The notes under the pieces were generated by a model that saw only the letters and a list, made by a program, of their open reading frames with translations, ran no database searches and was not told the origin of the DNA. 11,018 bases of DNA from Chryseobacterium gleum (GTDB lineage Bacteria; Bacteroidota; Bacteroidia; Flavobacteriales_D; Crocinitomicaceae). Numbering within the stretch: position 1 is the stretch's first letter; each line of letters opens with the position of its first letter. The position numbers and the translations under genes are program-made. Shown here in pieces: positions 1-7,307 of this stretch. The stretch covers positions 1-11,018 of the forward strand of contig CAMCQW010000046.1 in the NCBI GenBank assembly GCA_945877045.1, in the 5' to 3' direction.

Positions 1-2413
1 AAAAAGGATCGATATCTGCAGTCGTCACGGTAAAAATATGGTCGTAAACGTCTTTGTAAAATAAAGCCACTGAGAACATTCCTTTACCGGGCCAAAAGTA
101 CTCAAAAGCCGCATCGTAATTGAAGGCATAGGTAGGCTTTAAATTAGGGTTTCCGAAAATATATACCAAATCCGTGTATCGAATCATTGCAAATCCGGGT
201 TTTGTTTGCTCGAAGTTAGGACGTTTCATCCCTTGTGAAAAGGCTAAGCGAAGGTTGATTTTATCGTTCATCCGATAAGTGATGTTAAGCGAGGGCAGCA
301 GGAAAGCATAGGATCGAGAAACACTTCTTGCTTCTGGGATATTATATTGACTTCCCGTTAAGGAGTCAAAGGCAAGTGCAGCGGTTAAGGTGTCTGATAC
401 CTCATTGAAACGGGTATATTCGTAACGAAAGCCACCCACCAAGGATAATTTGTTAATGTTCCAATCGGCCATTAGGTAGGAACCAGATTGAAATTCGGAA
501 TAGGAATAATTAGAACCTACCCATTGGTAATATTCTTGGTTTAATTTATTCATGGGCATTTCCCGTAACAAATAGGCCGAGTCGATTAAAAAAGAGGATA
601 TTTCTTGGCGGTCTTGAAACGGATAGAATTGTCCTTCGTAATTGGCTCCTAATGGGGCCAAATATCCGTTTGGGTTGGAGGAAAACAACTCTTGTGCAAA
701 ATCTTTTAATAAGAATGGGTTGTTGTTCCCCGGTATAGAATAATCCTTAAACCATTCGTGTTTGCTTATGCTTCGAGATCCTTCCTTCTGCCTTAATTTT
801 GTGCCTATCTTAAATTTGAGATGGGGATTAATGACATACGACAGATTCGTTTGTGCAACCACCAAATCCCGTTCTTTGGTTTTATTGATTTCCGTATAAC
901 TTCGGTAATATTCGAAATCGTCGGCACGCAGAGGTTGGCCTCCAAAAATAGTGGCGTACTGCGGTTGTAGATTGTTGGGATTGTCACCGTTGCCATAAGG
1001 GTCATCCGGTCCGATAAGTTTTGCAGGAAAGCCCCCAGGATCGTTCGGGTCAATGGTGCCTCCATATAAACTTACATAGGATTGGTCCGTAAACTGAAGC
1101 AAGGGGCTAATAAATTCGTTGATGAAATAACCGTTTCGAGCGTCATTTTTCTCAAATGGAATGTTTCCATACCAAAATTGATTGTCGTAGTGCGTCACCT
1201 TTGTGAATAAAATCAAGGCAGGGGTTATTTTCCATTCCGAATAAATATCTCCTCCAAAAAATTGTCTGTTTAATTTCCCGTGAATGTTTTGCAAGCGAAT
1301 GCGTTGTCCTGATCCTTCGTACCAGTTGTAGCTTTGTTTTTTCTGGTATTTATCGTCTTGCATATAACTGTAAATCAAGTGAGTTCCAATTTTAAAATTG
1401 GGGTTCGGTTGGAATTCTAATGCAGCATTCGCCGCGGTATTTATACGCGTTCCTTCGTATTTTCTTAATTCATAGCGGTTTAAGCTATGGTTAAAATTAC
1501 TTCCATAAATGAGTTTGAACACATCTGCCGCATAATATCGCCCATAATTGGTTCCGTTGACCAAGAAACTCCATTTTTTATTTTTACTTCGATTACCCCA
1601 TAAAAAATTAAGAGTTCCAAGGGGTTTTTGCGCCAAAGCGTTATAGCCTCCAGCTAAATTCAGTTTAAAAGTTTTCGAAGTTATGGTAGAACGAGAAATG
1701 AAATTAATGCAGCCCCCAATTTGATCCGATTCCATATCCGGTGTTGTGGATTTTGAAACAAAAACATACTCGATCATGTCTGCAGGTAGAATTTCGAATT
1801 CAAAAGAACGTGTCGGATTTTCCTCATCCGCCACAGGAAGTCGGTCTCCGTTCAAAAAGGTTGCGGTCCAATCGATGGGTGTTCCACGAAGGGAAATATT
1901 GCTTCCCTCTCCTTTATTTCGGGTAAGAGAGGCTCCTGGCACACGTGCAACCACATCCGAGGCATTTTTATTGGGGAGCTTGGCAATGATGTCTGCGGAA
2001 ACGATGCTGACCACTGATGGTGAATTCTTAACGAGATTAATGGCCTTTTGTTCGGAAACTTTGGACAAAAAACTTACGGTGATTTCCTGATATTGTTTCC
2101 CCTCGATCAACTGAATTTTAGGTAATCTAAGTGTGTTTTTTTCGGATACTGAAACGGTTTGCAGGTATTCGTTGTACCCGTAAGTTTCTATCCTTAAGGA
2201 ATAAGTTCCCACAGGGATATTTGAGAATAAAAACCTTCCATCTAAATCGCTCTGTGCTTTAAATTGCTCTTCATTTAACAAGGTAACGATGATTCCGGGT
2301 GTAGGTCCTCTATCATCCCAAATGACGCCTTCAACATTTCCTGTTTGTCCGAAACTTGGGTTCAATAAGGAAACGAATAAAAGAGTTGCTAAAAAACGCA
2401 AAAAACTACTCAT
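1..2413 (-). CDS. TonB-dependent outer-membrane receptor (C-terminus beyond window)
   Basis: I translated the minus strand from ATG at 2413 to base 1: about 804 codons with no stop, so the end of the barrel lies outside the window. Visible in order: signal peptide (about 1-22, ending SFGQ), a carboxypeptidase-regulatory-like beta domain (about 24-105, with GxxxGxFxFxxIPxGxY spacing), a plug (about 120-240, with IIAKLPNKNASDVVARVPG and SLRG), then beta-barrel. Late barrel motifs GMKRPNFEQ and FGNPNLKP resemble the TIGR01782 group of TonB receptors. Such proteins import bulky or scarce nutrients through the outer membrane using ExbBD-TonB energy. No SusD partner is seen. The start overlaps the FAD gene's stop by 8 bp (ATGAGTAG), so translation is probably coupled. 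From context I infer uptake of a phosphonate or a phosphonate-bearing molecule. The family is sure; the substrate is a guess. Confidence 0.93.
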   Translation of the reverse strand, partial: MSSFLRFLATLLFVSLLNPSFGQTGNVEGVIWDDRGPTPGIIVTLLNEEQFKAQSDLDGRFLFSNIPVGTYSLRIETYGYNEYLQTVSVSEKNTLRLPKIQLIEGKQYQEITVSFLSKVSEQKAINLVKNSPSVVSIVSADIIAKLPNKNASDVVARVPGASLTRNKGEGSNISLRGTPIDWTATFLNGDRLPVADEENPTRSFEFEILPADMIEYVFVSKSTTPDMESDQIGGCINFISRSTITSKTFKLNLAGGYNALAQKPLGTLNFLWGNRSKNKKWSFLVNGTNYGRYYAADVFKLIYGSNFNHSLNRYELRKYEGTRINTAANAALEFQPNPNFKIGTHLIYSYMQDDKYQKKQSYNWYEGSGQRIRLQNIHGKLNRQFFGGDIYSEWKITPALILFTKVTHYDNQFWYGNIPFEKNDARNGYFINEFISPLLQFTDQSYVSLYGGTIDPNDPGGFPAKLIGPDDPYGNGDNPNNLQPQYATIFGGQPLRADDFEYYRSYTEINKTKERDLVVAQTNLSYVINPHLKFKIGTKLRQKEGSRSISKHEWFKDYSIPGNNNPFLLKDFAQELFSSNPNGYLAPLGANYEGQFYPFQDRQEISSFLIDSAYLLREMPMNKLNQEYYQWVGSNYSYSEFQSGSYLMADWNINKLSLVGGFRYEYTRFNEVSDTLTAALAFDSLTGSQYNIPEARSVSRSYAFLLPSLNITYRMNDKINLRLAFSQGMKRPNFEQTKPGFAMIRYTDLVYIFGNPNLKPTYAFNYDAAFEYFWPGKGMFSVALFYKDVYDHIFTVTTADIDPF

Positions 2414-3575
2414 AGTTAGGGAGGCTTAGGTTAAAACTACGTTCAATCGATTCTTTGGCATATCCAGCTGATGCAGTCATTCCTTTACCACCAATGGCAC
2501 ATATAACTCGGATATTTTCAGAGTGAGCTTGGTCAAAGATTTCAGCCTTTCCTTTCATTTGTGCATAGAATCCATTCCATTGTGCGGCAAGTTCCCAATG
2601 GGGTAGTTGGATAATTTCTTGTGCAGCTTTGAGAATCATATCTCCCACTTGAGTTTCGTAATCAAAGCCCAAGGCATCACTTTCTCTGACATCTCGGTAG
2701 TGGTGTGAATCCCCAATCACGATGCTGCCGTCCATCCGCTGTTTGAATAATAGGTGGATTCCTTCCTTTAACAAAGGTTCATGTTTTGGATCCGGAAGGA
2801 GGTTGGAATACTCGGGTAACGCTTTGAAACTTTCATAACGACGAATCGTGAGACCGGTAAGAATATTTCCTTTGAGGTCAATTTCGGGCATAGGTTTTGT
2901 CACCATCATGGCAAGTTTACACACCTCGATATCAGAAGTGTTAAAGAGCTCAGGAAATAGTATTTTAAAATCTCGGCCATTGCAAACAATCACCTGTTTC
3001 GCTTGAATTTTTTTTCCATTACTCGTGGAAATTTCAACCTTATCACCACGGTCGTTCAATTCGATAACGGGGGAAAGAAAATGCATGTCCACACCCATTT
3101 GTTCGATCATGTACCCGTGAATTCTGTGAATCATGATGCGCGGATCCACAGAAACTTCCTGAGGGAAAAATAGGCCACTTCGAACATAGTCCTTTTTCAT
3201 GGACGACCATCGGGATAAAACTTGCTGCTGATTCATCGGTTCCGACGAATAATTTACTTGGTTGAAGCTCTCGTGCAAGGCATCCAATAGCTGGGCTTCA
3301 CAAGCGGTGTTTGCGAGGTAAACCGAACCGTTATTACGCACTCCAATGCCTATTTTTTGCTGTAAGTCGAGATAAAGTTTGGTGGAATATCTTCCGTAAT
3401 AATGCCATCGTCCTGGAGCAAACCCAGATGGTACCACTTGCCCGAAGTTACGAACGCTCGATTCCATGGGCATTAAGTCTTTTTCAAAGACGGCAACGTG
3501 CAATCCAACCTTCGCCGCATGAAATGCGTGAAAACTTCCCAAGACACCGCTACCAATTATTGCTATATCATACAT
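2406..3575 (-). CDS. TIGR03364-type FAD-dependent amine oxidoreductase, phosphonate-linked
   Basis: Protein of 389 residues in the DAO/glycine-oxidase fold. An N-terminal Rossmann motif GSGVLG (8-13) follows MYDIAIIG, an acidic residue ends the second strand (E31 in VFEKD), and the C-terminal flavin-binding segment is GGKGMTASAG (about 362-371). It resembles the TIGR03364 family, found in phosphonate clusters. Members of related FAD oxidases have been reported to oxidise N-methyl-AEP, and some plain AEP, directly to phosphonoacetaldehyde. That would feed PhnX in this operon without a PhnW transaminase. I chose ATG at 3575: the only in-frame start further upstream is TTG at 3584, and family members usually begin near MYD. 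This gives an 8-bp overlap (ATGTATGA) with the hydrolase upstream. Cytoplasmic, no signal peptide. The exact substrate (AEP, methylated AEP or another amine) is inferred. Confidence 0.88.
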   Translation of the reverse strand: MYDIAIIGSGVLGSFHAFHAAKVGLHVAVFEKDLMPMESSVRNFGQVVPSGFAPGRWHYYGRYSTKLYLDLQQKIGIGVRNNGSVYLANTACEAQLLDALHESFNQVNYSSEPMNQQQVLSRWSSMKKDYVRSGLFFPQEVSVDPRIMIHRIHGYMIEQMGVDMHFLSPVIELNDRGDKVEISTSNGKKIQAKQVIVCNGRDFKILFPELFNTSDIEVCKLAMMVTKPMPEIDLKGNILTGLTIRRYESFKALPEYSNLLPDPKHEPLLKEGIHLLFKQRMDGSIVIGDSHHYRDVRESDALGFDYETQVGDMILKAAQEIIQLPHWELAAQWNGFYAQMKGKAEIFDQAHSENIRVICAIGGKGMTASAGYAKESIERSFNLSLPNYE

Positions 3576-4260
3576 GGGCTTCAATTAGAGGGATGATTTC
3601 ATTCAATTTTTTTACGATCAAATCAGGGTTTTCAGCTTCTAAAGACTCTTTGGGAAAAGTTCCTGCATCCACAGCAATGATGTAAGCGCAATTTGCATTT
3701 TTCCCTTGTTGGATATCGACTGGCGTATCGCCTACTTTTACAACATGGTTTGGATGTTGAATTCCACACTGTTCCATGGCCTGATAAATCATATCGGGAT
3801 GAGGTCTTCCGTTTGGTACTTCGTCGCTGCAAACTCTCCCATCAATAAGGGCTTCCCATCCTAAACGTTGAATAATGATATCCGCTGTGGTACTTGAAAA
3901 GCCGGTATCTAACATTATTTTTATGCCTTTAGATCGCAGTGCTTGGAATAGTTCAAGCGTTCCTTCAGTGGGCTGAATTTGTTTTTCCAAGTAATATTTA
4001 TTGATATTTTCGAGAAATTTATTGTGAAGTTTATATACTTCATCGGAGCTGGCAGGTTCAAAGAAAGCTATTAAAATGGACTCAATTCCCAAAGGTTTTG
4101 GTACGCCGACCGAAAGGTTCGCTTGGTTCCGAGTGATGTTTTTTCCAACGCTGGCGAATGCTGCAATTAAGGCATCATGAACCGCAAAGGTTTCGTCAAC
4201 CGTTGTCCCCGCCATATCAAAAACGAAGAGTTCTATTCCTTTTGGAAAATTATTTATCAT
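3568..4260 (-). CDS. PhnX-like HAD hydrolase (phosphonatase-like, TIGR03351 type)
   Basis: Protein of 230 residues with the HAD fold in the phosphonatase style. Motif I is FDMAGTT (nucleophile D15; Met replaces the Trp of PhnX). A short cap carries K55 in GVPKPLGI, where PhnX has its Schiff-base lysine. Motif II is DTGFSS, GRPHPDM holds R152, and motif III is GDTPVD (D178, D182). These are hallmarks of the TIGR03351 clade, the closest relatives of phosphonoacetaldehyde hydrolase, which often sits beside TIGR03364 FAD enzymes as it does here. It may dephosphonylate a related aldehyde or act as a phosphatase; the true reaction is not established. It starts inside the stop of the SprB-type gene (ATGA, 4-bp overlap) and overlaps the FAD gene by 8 bp. 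Complete, with all catalytic positions present. Confidence 0.88.
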   Translation of the reverse strand: MINNFPKGIELFVFDMAGTTVDETFAVHDALIAAFASVGKNITRNQANLSVGVPKPLGIESILIAFFEPASSDEVYKLHNKFLENINKYYLEKQIQPTEGTLELFQALRSKGIKIMLDTGFSSTTADIIIQRLGWEALIDGRVCSDEVPNGRPHPDMIYQAMEQCGIQHPNHVVKVGDTPVDIQQGKNANCAYIIAVDAGTFPKESLEAENPDLIVKKLNEIIPLIEAHV

Positions 4261-5510
4261 TCCATGTGCTTAATAACAAAAGGCCTGAAAATACTTAAGT
4301 TGGATTGTATTATTTCAAGCATGTACTTTCCATCGGCCAACTCAGCTGTTTCAATCTGAACTTTCGAGTCATTTACGTGATAGGTTTTCATCGCTACACG
4401 AGCACCATCTAAAGAATAAATGGCGATTTCAACGGTTGCTTCTGAGCTTTTTAATCCTTTTACGATAATGTAATCATTTGCAGGGTTTGGAAATAACTTA
4501 ATGTGTCCTATAGAATTATTTGAAATGCCCAAAGCACTTAAAAAATACGTTTTGGTAGCAACGCAACCCGAGGCATCTGTAACAGTCAAGATGTAAGTAC
4601 CTCCAAACAAATTAGTGATAGAGGAAGTGGAAGCGGTGAAACCATTAGGACCGCTCCAAGCATAGCTAAATGGAGCATTTCCCCCACTTACTGCAACGTT
4701 GATTGCGCCATTGTTAGTGTTTGTAGGTTGCGTTACGGCAATATCGTTCACTAGTATTACGGGCTGAATCCCACTTACTAAAACGCTATCGGTAGTAACC
4801 CATCCTGTGGCTTGGTCCAACACTGTACAGGTGTACCACCCGTTTTGTAAGTTACTGATTTGAGGTGTTTGTTGTCCGTTACTCCATGTGTAAACGTAGG
4901 CTCCTGGATCGTTAAATCCCCCTGAAGTAGCAGTGCTTATTGTTCCTCCGTTACAAGAATCAAAGGAAAGGCTATTGACCAAACTATTTAAAATATACAA
5001 GCTGATGTTTCCTCCGTTGTAATTCGATTGGGTGCCAAGAATAGTCGCATTTGCGTCAACAATGACTTCTAGCGAATACACACTCCCTGGAACTTCATTC
5101 AAGGGTACTGTTCCATTTGCGGTATTGGCATAGGCGTTTACGCAACTCCATGTTGGATAAGCCATTTTGCACGGATCCGAGGGGTCAAGTTGCCCACCAC
5201 ATTGATAGGATACCCATGAAGGAAGATTTTGAATGTTCGTTACTCTAATCCAATTGACATTGACCGTAATGGTCGGTGGAAATCCTAAAGGGTTAGCAAC
5301 CGTCAATTGTTCAGGAGCCATTGCCGTAACCACTTGGCTAAAGGGTTGTCCAGGACTCGCATAAAAGTTCGAAGGGGTAAGCAGCCCACCGCTAGGTGAG
5401 TTTAGTGCACCAATGGGTTGGTAAATGTTAGTAATTGCAGGACTCGGTTGGCATTGCGCCATAATTCCGTAACTAAAGGCTGTAAAAAATAAAATTGTAA
5501 CTGTTTTCAT
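4257..5510 (-). CDS. T9SS-exported SprB-repeat surface protein of unknown role
   Basis: Protein of 417 residues. A signal peptide (about 1-18, ending GIMA) is followed by a Cys-bearing domain of about 160 residues (C20, C104, C114, C123) seen in many Bacteroidota secreted proteins. Then come two SprB/PKD-like beta repeats (about 181-245 and 257-325, the second with GGNAPFSYAWSGPNG and GTYILTVTDASGC). A type A T9SS sorting domain ends it (about 337-417, KLFPNPANDYI...GKYMLEI...FVIK). It should therefore be secreted or anchored at the cell surface. Position is the striking point: 3 bp after phnX and overlapping the phnX-like gene by 4 bp, it is locked between two cytoplasmic enzymes. No catalytic motif is visible. 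It may bind a substrate at the surface, as SusD does for glycans, but nothing in the sequence proves that. Confidence 0.85.
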   Translation of the reverse strand: MKTVTILFFTAFSYGIMAQCQPSPAITNIYQPIGALNSPSGGLLTPSNFYASPGQPFSQVVTAMAPEQLTVANPLGFPPTITVNVNWIRVTNIQNLPSWVSYQCGGQLDPSDPCKMAYPTWSCVNAYANTANGTVPLNEVPGSVYSLEVIVDANATILGTQSNYNGGNISLYILNSLVNSLSFDSCNGGTISTATSGGFNDPGAYVYTWSNGQQTPQISNLQNGWYTCTVLDQATGWVTTDSVLVSGIQPVILVNDIAVTQPTNTNNGAINVAVSGGNAPFSYAWSGPNGFTASTSSITNLFGGTYILTVTDASGCVATKTYFLSALGISNNSIGHIKLFPNPANDYIIVKGLKSSEATVEIAIYSLDGARVAMKTYHVNDSKVQIETAELADGKYMLEIIQSNLSIFRPFVIKHME

Positions 5511-5513
5511 AGG

Positions 5514-6320
5514 TTAGTATTGATTATTGGTTTCACAAATTAAAATCAGATTAATTTCTTCGATAACTTCTATGAGTCTATTCAGGTCTTTTAAGATGAA
5601 ATGTGCACCGTAACGATTAAAATTATCCTTGGCGTGATGCATTATTTCTTCCTTTTTCTCAGTGGATAGCGCAGTCCAATCGCCGTTCGACATTCCAATT
5701 TCATTACCTGTAATAACAGCCACAGTCCATACCCCCGCATTCAATCCTTCTTCGATGTCGGAAACCGTATCACCTACTTTGATCACGGAATCTGTGTGAT
5801 AGGTACTGAAATGTTCCATGTTTCTAAAAATCATAAAGGGAGATGGCCTTCCTTCCTTGCATTCATCTCCTGCAACAGAGTAATCTAACTCCAAGCCTTG
5901 TGCTTGGGCCAATGAGATGATTTTATCCAGCACTTGGCGGCTGTAACCGCTGGTAGAACCGATTTTAATGCCTTGCTTTCGCAATTTGTTCAAGGTCTCA
6001 ACTACGCCAGGAATGAGTTCAACGTAGTCTGAAACCGAGGCTAAAAGTTTCGGCTCAAATGCTTTGTATAGTATATCAATATCCCGCTTCGTTGCAGGTT
6101 CACCGAAATGTTCTATCCATAATTGTTGCACACGCGGTTGTTTTATAATGGCTATAATATGCTGACGCTTACTGAGGCCCATGGGTTCGCGTGCTTCGGC
6201 TTCCGTAATTTCTATGCCTACTTCCCTAAAAACTTCAATAAAGACCTTAACTGGAGCCATGCACCCAAAATCTACTAAGGTACCCGCCCAATCAAAAATG
6301 ATGGTGTCAATTTTTCGCAT
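5514..6320 (-). CDS. phnX: Phosphonoacetaldehyde hydrolase (phosphonatase)
   Basis: Protein of 268 residues, the normal PhnX length. It splits the C-P bond of phosphonoacetaldehyde into acetaldehyde and phosphate in the cytoplasm. Diagnostic residues are all present: motif I FDWAGTLVD with nucleophile D10, cap motif REPMGLSKRQH with Schiff-base lysine K51, motif II GSTSGYS (S122-S127), R158 in EGRPSP, and motif III KVGDTVSDIEEG with D184 and D188. The DWAGT motif and the PMGLSK lysine separate true phosphonatases from other HAD enzymes. Its ATG lies 14 bp inside the end of the preceding phosphodiesterase gene, and the next gene begins 3 bp after its stop, so it is mid-operon. No PhnW transaminase adjoins it; the FAD enzyme at 2406-3575 is the likely source of its substrate. 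Confidence 0.96.
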   Translation of the reverse strand: MRKIDTIIFDWAGTLVDFGCMAPVKVFIEVFREVGIEITEAEAREPMGLSKRQHIIAIIKQPRVQQLWIEHFGEPATKRDIDILYKAFEPKLLASVSDYVELIPGVVETLNKLRKQGIKIGSTSGYSRQVLDKIISLAQAQGLELDYSVAGDECKEGRPSPFMIFRNMEHFSTYHTDSVIKVGDTVSDIEEGLNAGVWTVAVITGNEIGMSNGDWTALSTEKKEEIMHHAKDNFNRYGAHFILKDLNRLIEVIEEINLILICETNNQY

Positions 6321-7263
6321 TAGAAATAGGTTTATTAAGCCATGATTTGCCTTCCAAAGTTAAGGGTAATTCCTTTGAATTGGGCATGAGAAAATCTAAG
6401 GCAGTTGCTGCAATATCTACAATATAGGGTGTTGGCGTTTGAGCATGGCTACAGAAAGGAACTTCCGGGTAATAAAATGAACCCGGATCTTGTGAAATTA
6501 GCTGACCTTTAGGCAGTGCTGAATTCACACCCAACCACCAAATTTTACGTTCCATTACACTACTATTGGAATGCCCATGCTTTGTTCCTCCGTGGTCGGT
6601 GGACGAGAGTATTAACCAATCTTCATTGGTAAAATTAGGGCGGTTATTAAGGTAATAGAACAGGCGTTTTATTTTTTCATCTAACCCTTCAATTGCTTTG
6701 ATATATCTTGGGTTGTCAAGTTCAAAACCACTAAGGTGCCCATTGTGGTCTACATCATTAAAATGTACCATAATGATTTCTGGATCTCGGGTTGAAAGGC
6801 ACTGTAAGGTCTTTTGCAAACATTCTTCGTCGTTGTATGCGAAAATACTTTGATCCCAACCAAATTTCGGCGCAAGGTTTGCTAGCGATTTCCAACTTAT
6901 GATTATAGTGCTATTGATCGTGCTATCCAAGGCCTTAAGGTATGCTGGAAAAAAAGGGTATTTCTCGAACTGATGTCCCGAAAATCGGTTGTTGTGCACG
7001 CGATGTTTCGCATCCCAAACGCCTGTTAACATACTCGACCATCCAGGTCCGGATTTAGTTTTTCCCAAATGCCATGAACTTTGAGTAAATAATCCAATGG
7101 AAATTAACGAGTCAATTGTTGGTGTATTGGCCTTCAATAAAGCATCTGAACGACAACCATCAATTCCGATGATTAAAACTTTCTTTGTTTTTTGACCAGT
7201 CACAAGCATGCTGTTCAACAACAAAAAAAGGAAAGATAAAATTATAATAAGTCTGAAATTCAC
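6307..7263 (-). CDS. Exported alkaline-phosphatase-superfamily phosphodiesterase-like enzyme, tail-less
   Basis: Protein of 318 residues with a signal peptide (about 1-23), then one type I phosphodiesterase/nucleotide-pyrophosphatase-like domain. Likely metal and active-site residues: D35 (IIGIDG), Ser71 in KTKSGPGWSSMLTG as nucleophile (aligned with the Thr of NPP TFPNHYT), D172 and H176 (VDHNGH), D223-H224 (STDHGG) and H273 (CSHAQ). The chain stops just after GKSWL, where its paralogue at 8756-9979 continues into a T9SS tail, so this copy is probably periplasmic. The start is GTG: the next Met (19) would destroy the signal peptide. It follows the transporter by 44 bp and overlaps phnX by 14 bp. 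Likely bond: a phosphate or phosphonate ester; the substrate is unknown. Formylglycine-type motifs of phosphonate monoester hydrolases are absent. Confidence 0.88.
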   Translation of the reverse strand: MNFRLIIILSFLFLLLNSMLVTGQKTKKVLIIGIDGCRSDALLKANTPTIDSLISIGLFTQSSWHLGKTKSGPGWSSMLTGVWDAKHRVHNNRFSGHQFEKYPFFPAYLKALDSTINSTIIISWKSLANLAPKFGWDQSIFAYNDEECLQKTLQCLSTRDPEIIMVHFNDVDHNGHLSGFELDNPRYIKAIEGLDEKIKRLFYYLNNRPNFTNEDWLILSSTDHGGTKHGHSNSSVMERKIWWLGVNSALPKGQLISQDPGSFYYPEVPFCSHAQTPTPYIVDIAATALDFLMPNSKELPLTLEGKSWLNKPISNAKN

Positions 7264-7307
7264 AAGTAAATTTAAAATCCTAAGGTGACTAAAACATGAA
7301 TTGAGTG

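Noticed and set aside
805..1065. Minus-strand 86-codon ORF
   Set aside because: It is another frame of the receptor's barrel, whose own frame is open throughout.
1741..2090. Two overlapping plus-strand ORFs (61 and 114 codons)
   Set aside because: They lie antisense to the TonB receptor's N-terminal and plug region, which has clear domain structure; the plus-strand products have no motif.
3311..3685. Plus-strand 124-codon ORF
   Set aside because: Antisense to the FAD enzyme and the PhnX-like hydrolase; rich in Arg and Cys with no recognisable domain.
3632..3832. Minus-strand 66-codon ORF
   Set aside because: Shifted frame of the PhnX-like gene; the real frame carries the HAD motifs.
4177..4359. 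Plus-strand 60-codon ORF
   Set aside because: Antisense to the junction of the SprB-type gene and the PhnX-like gene; no supporting signals.
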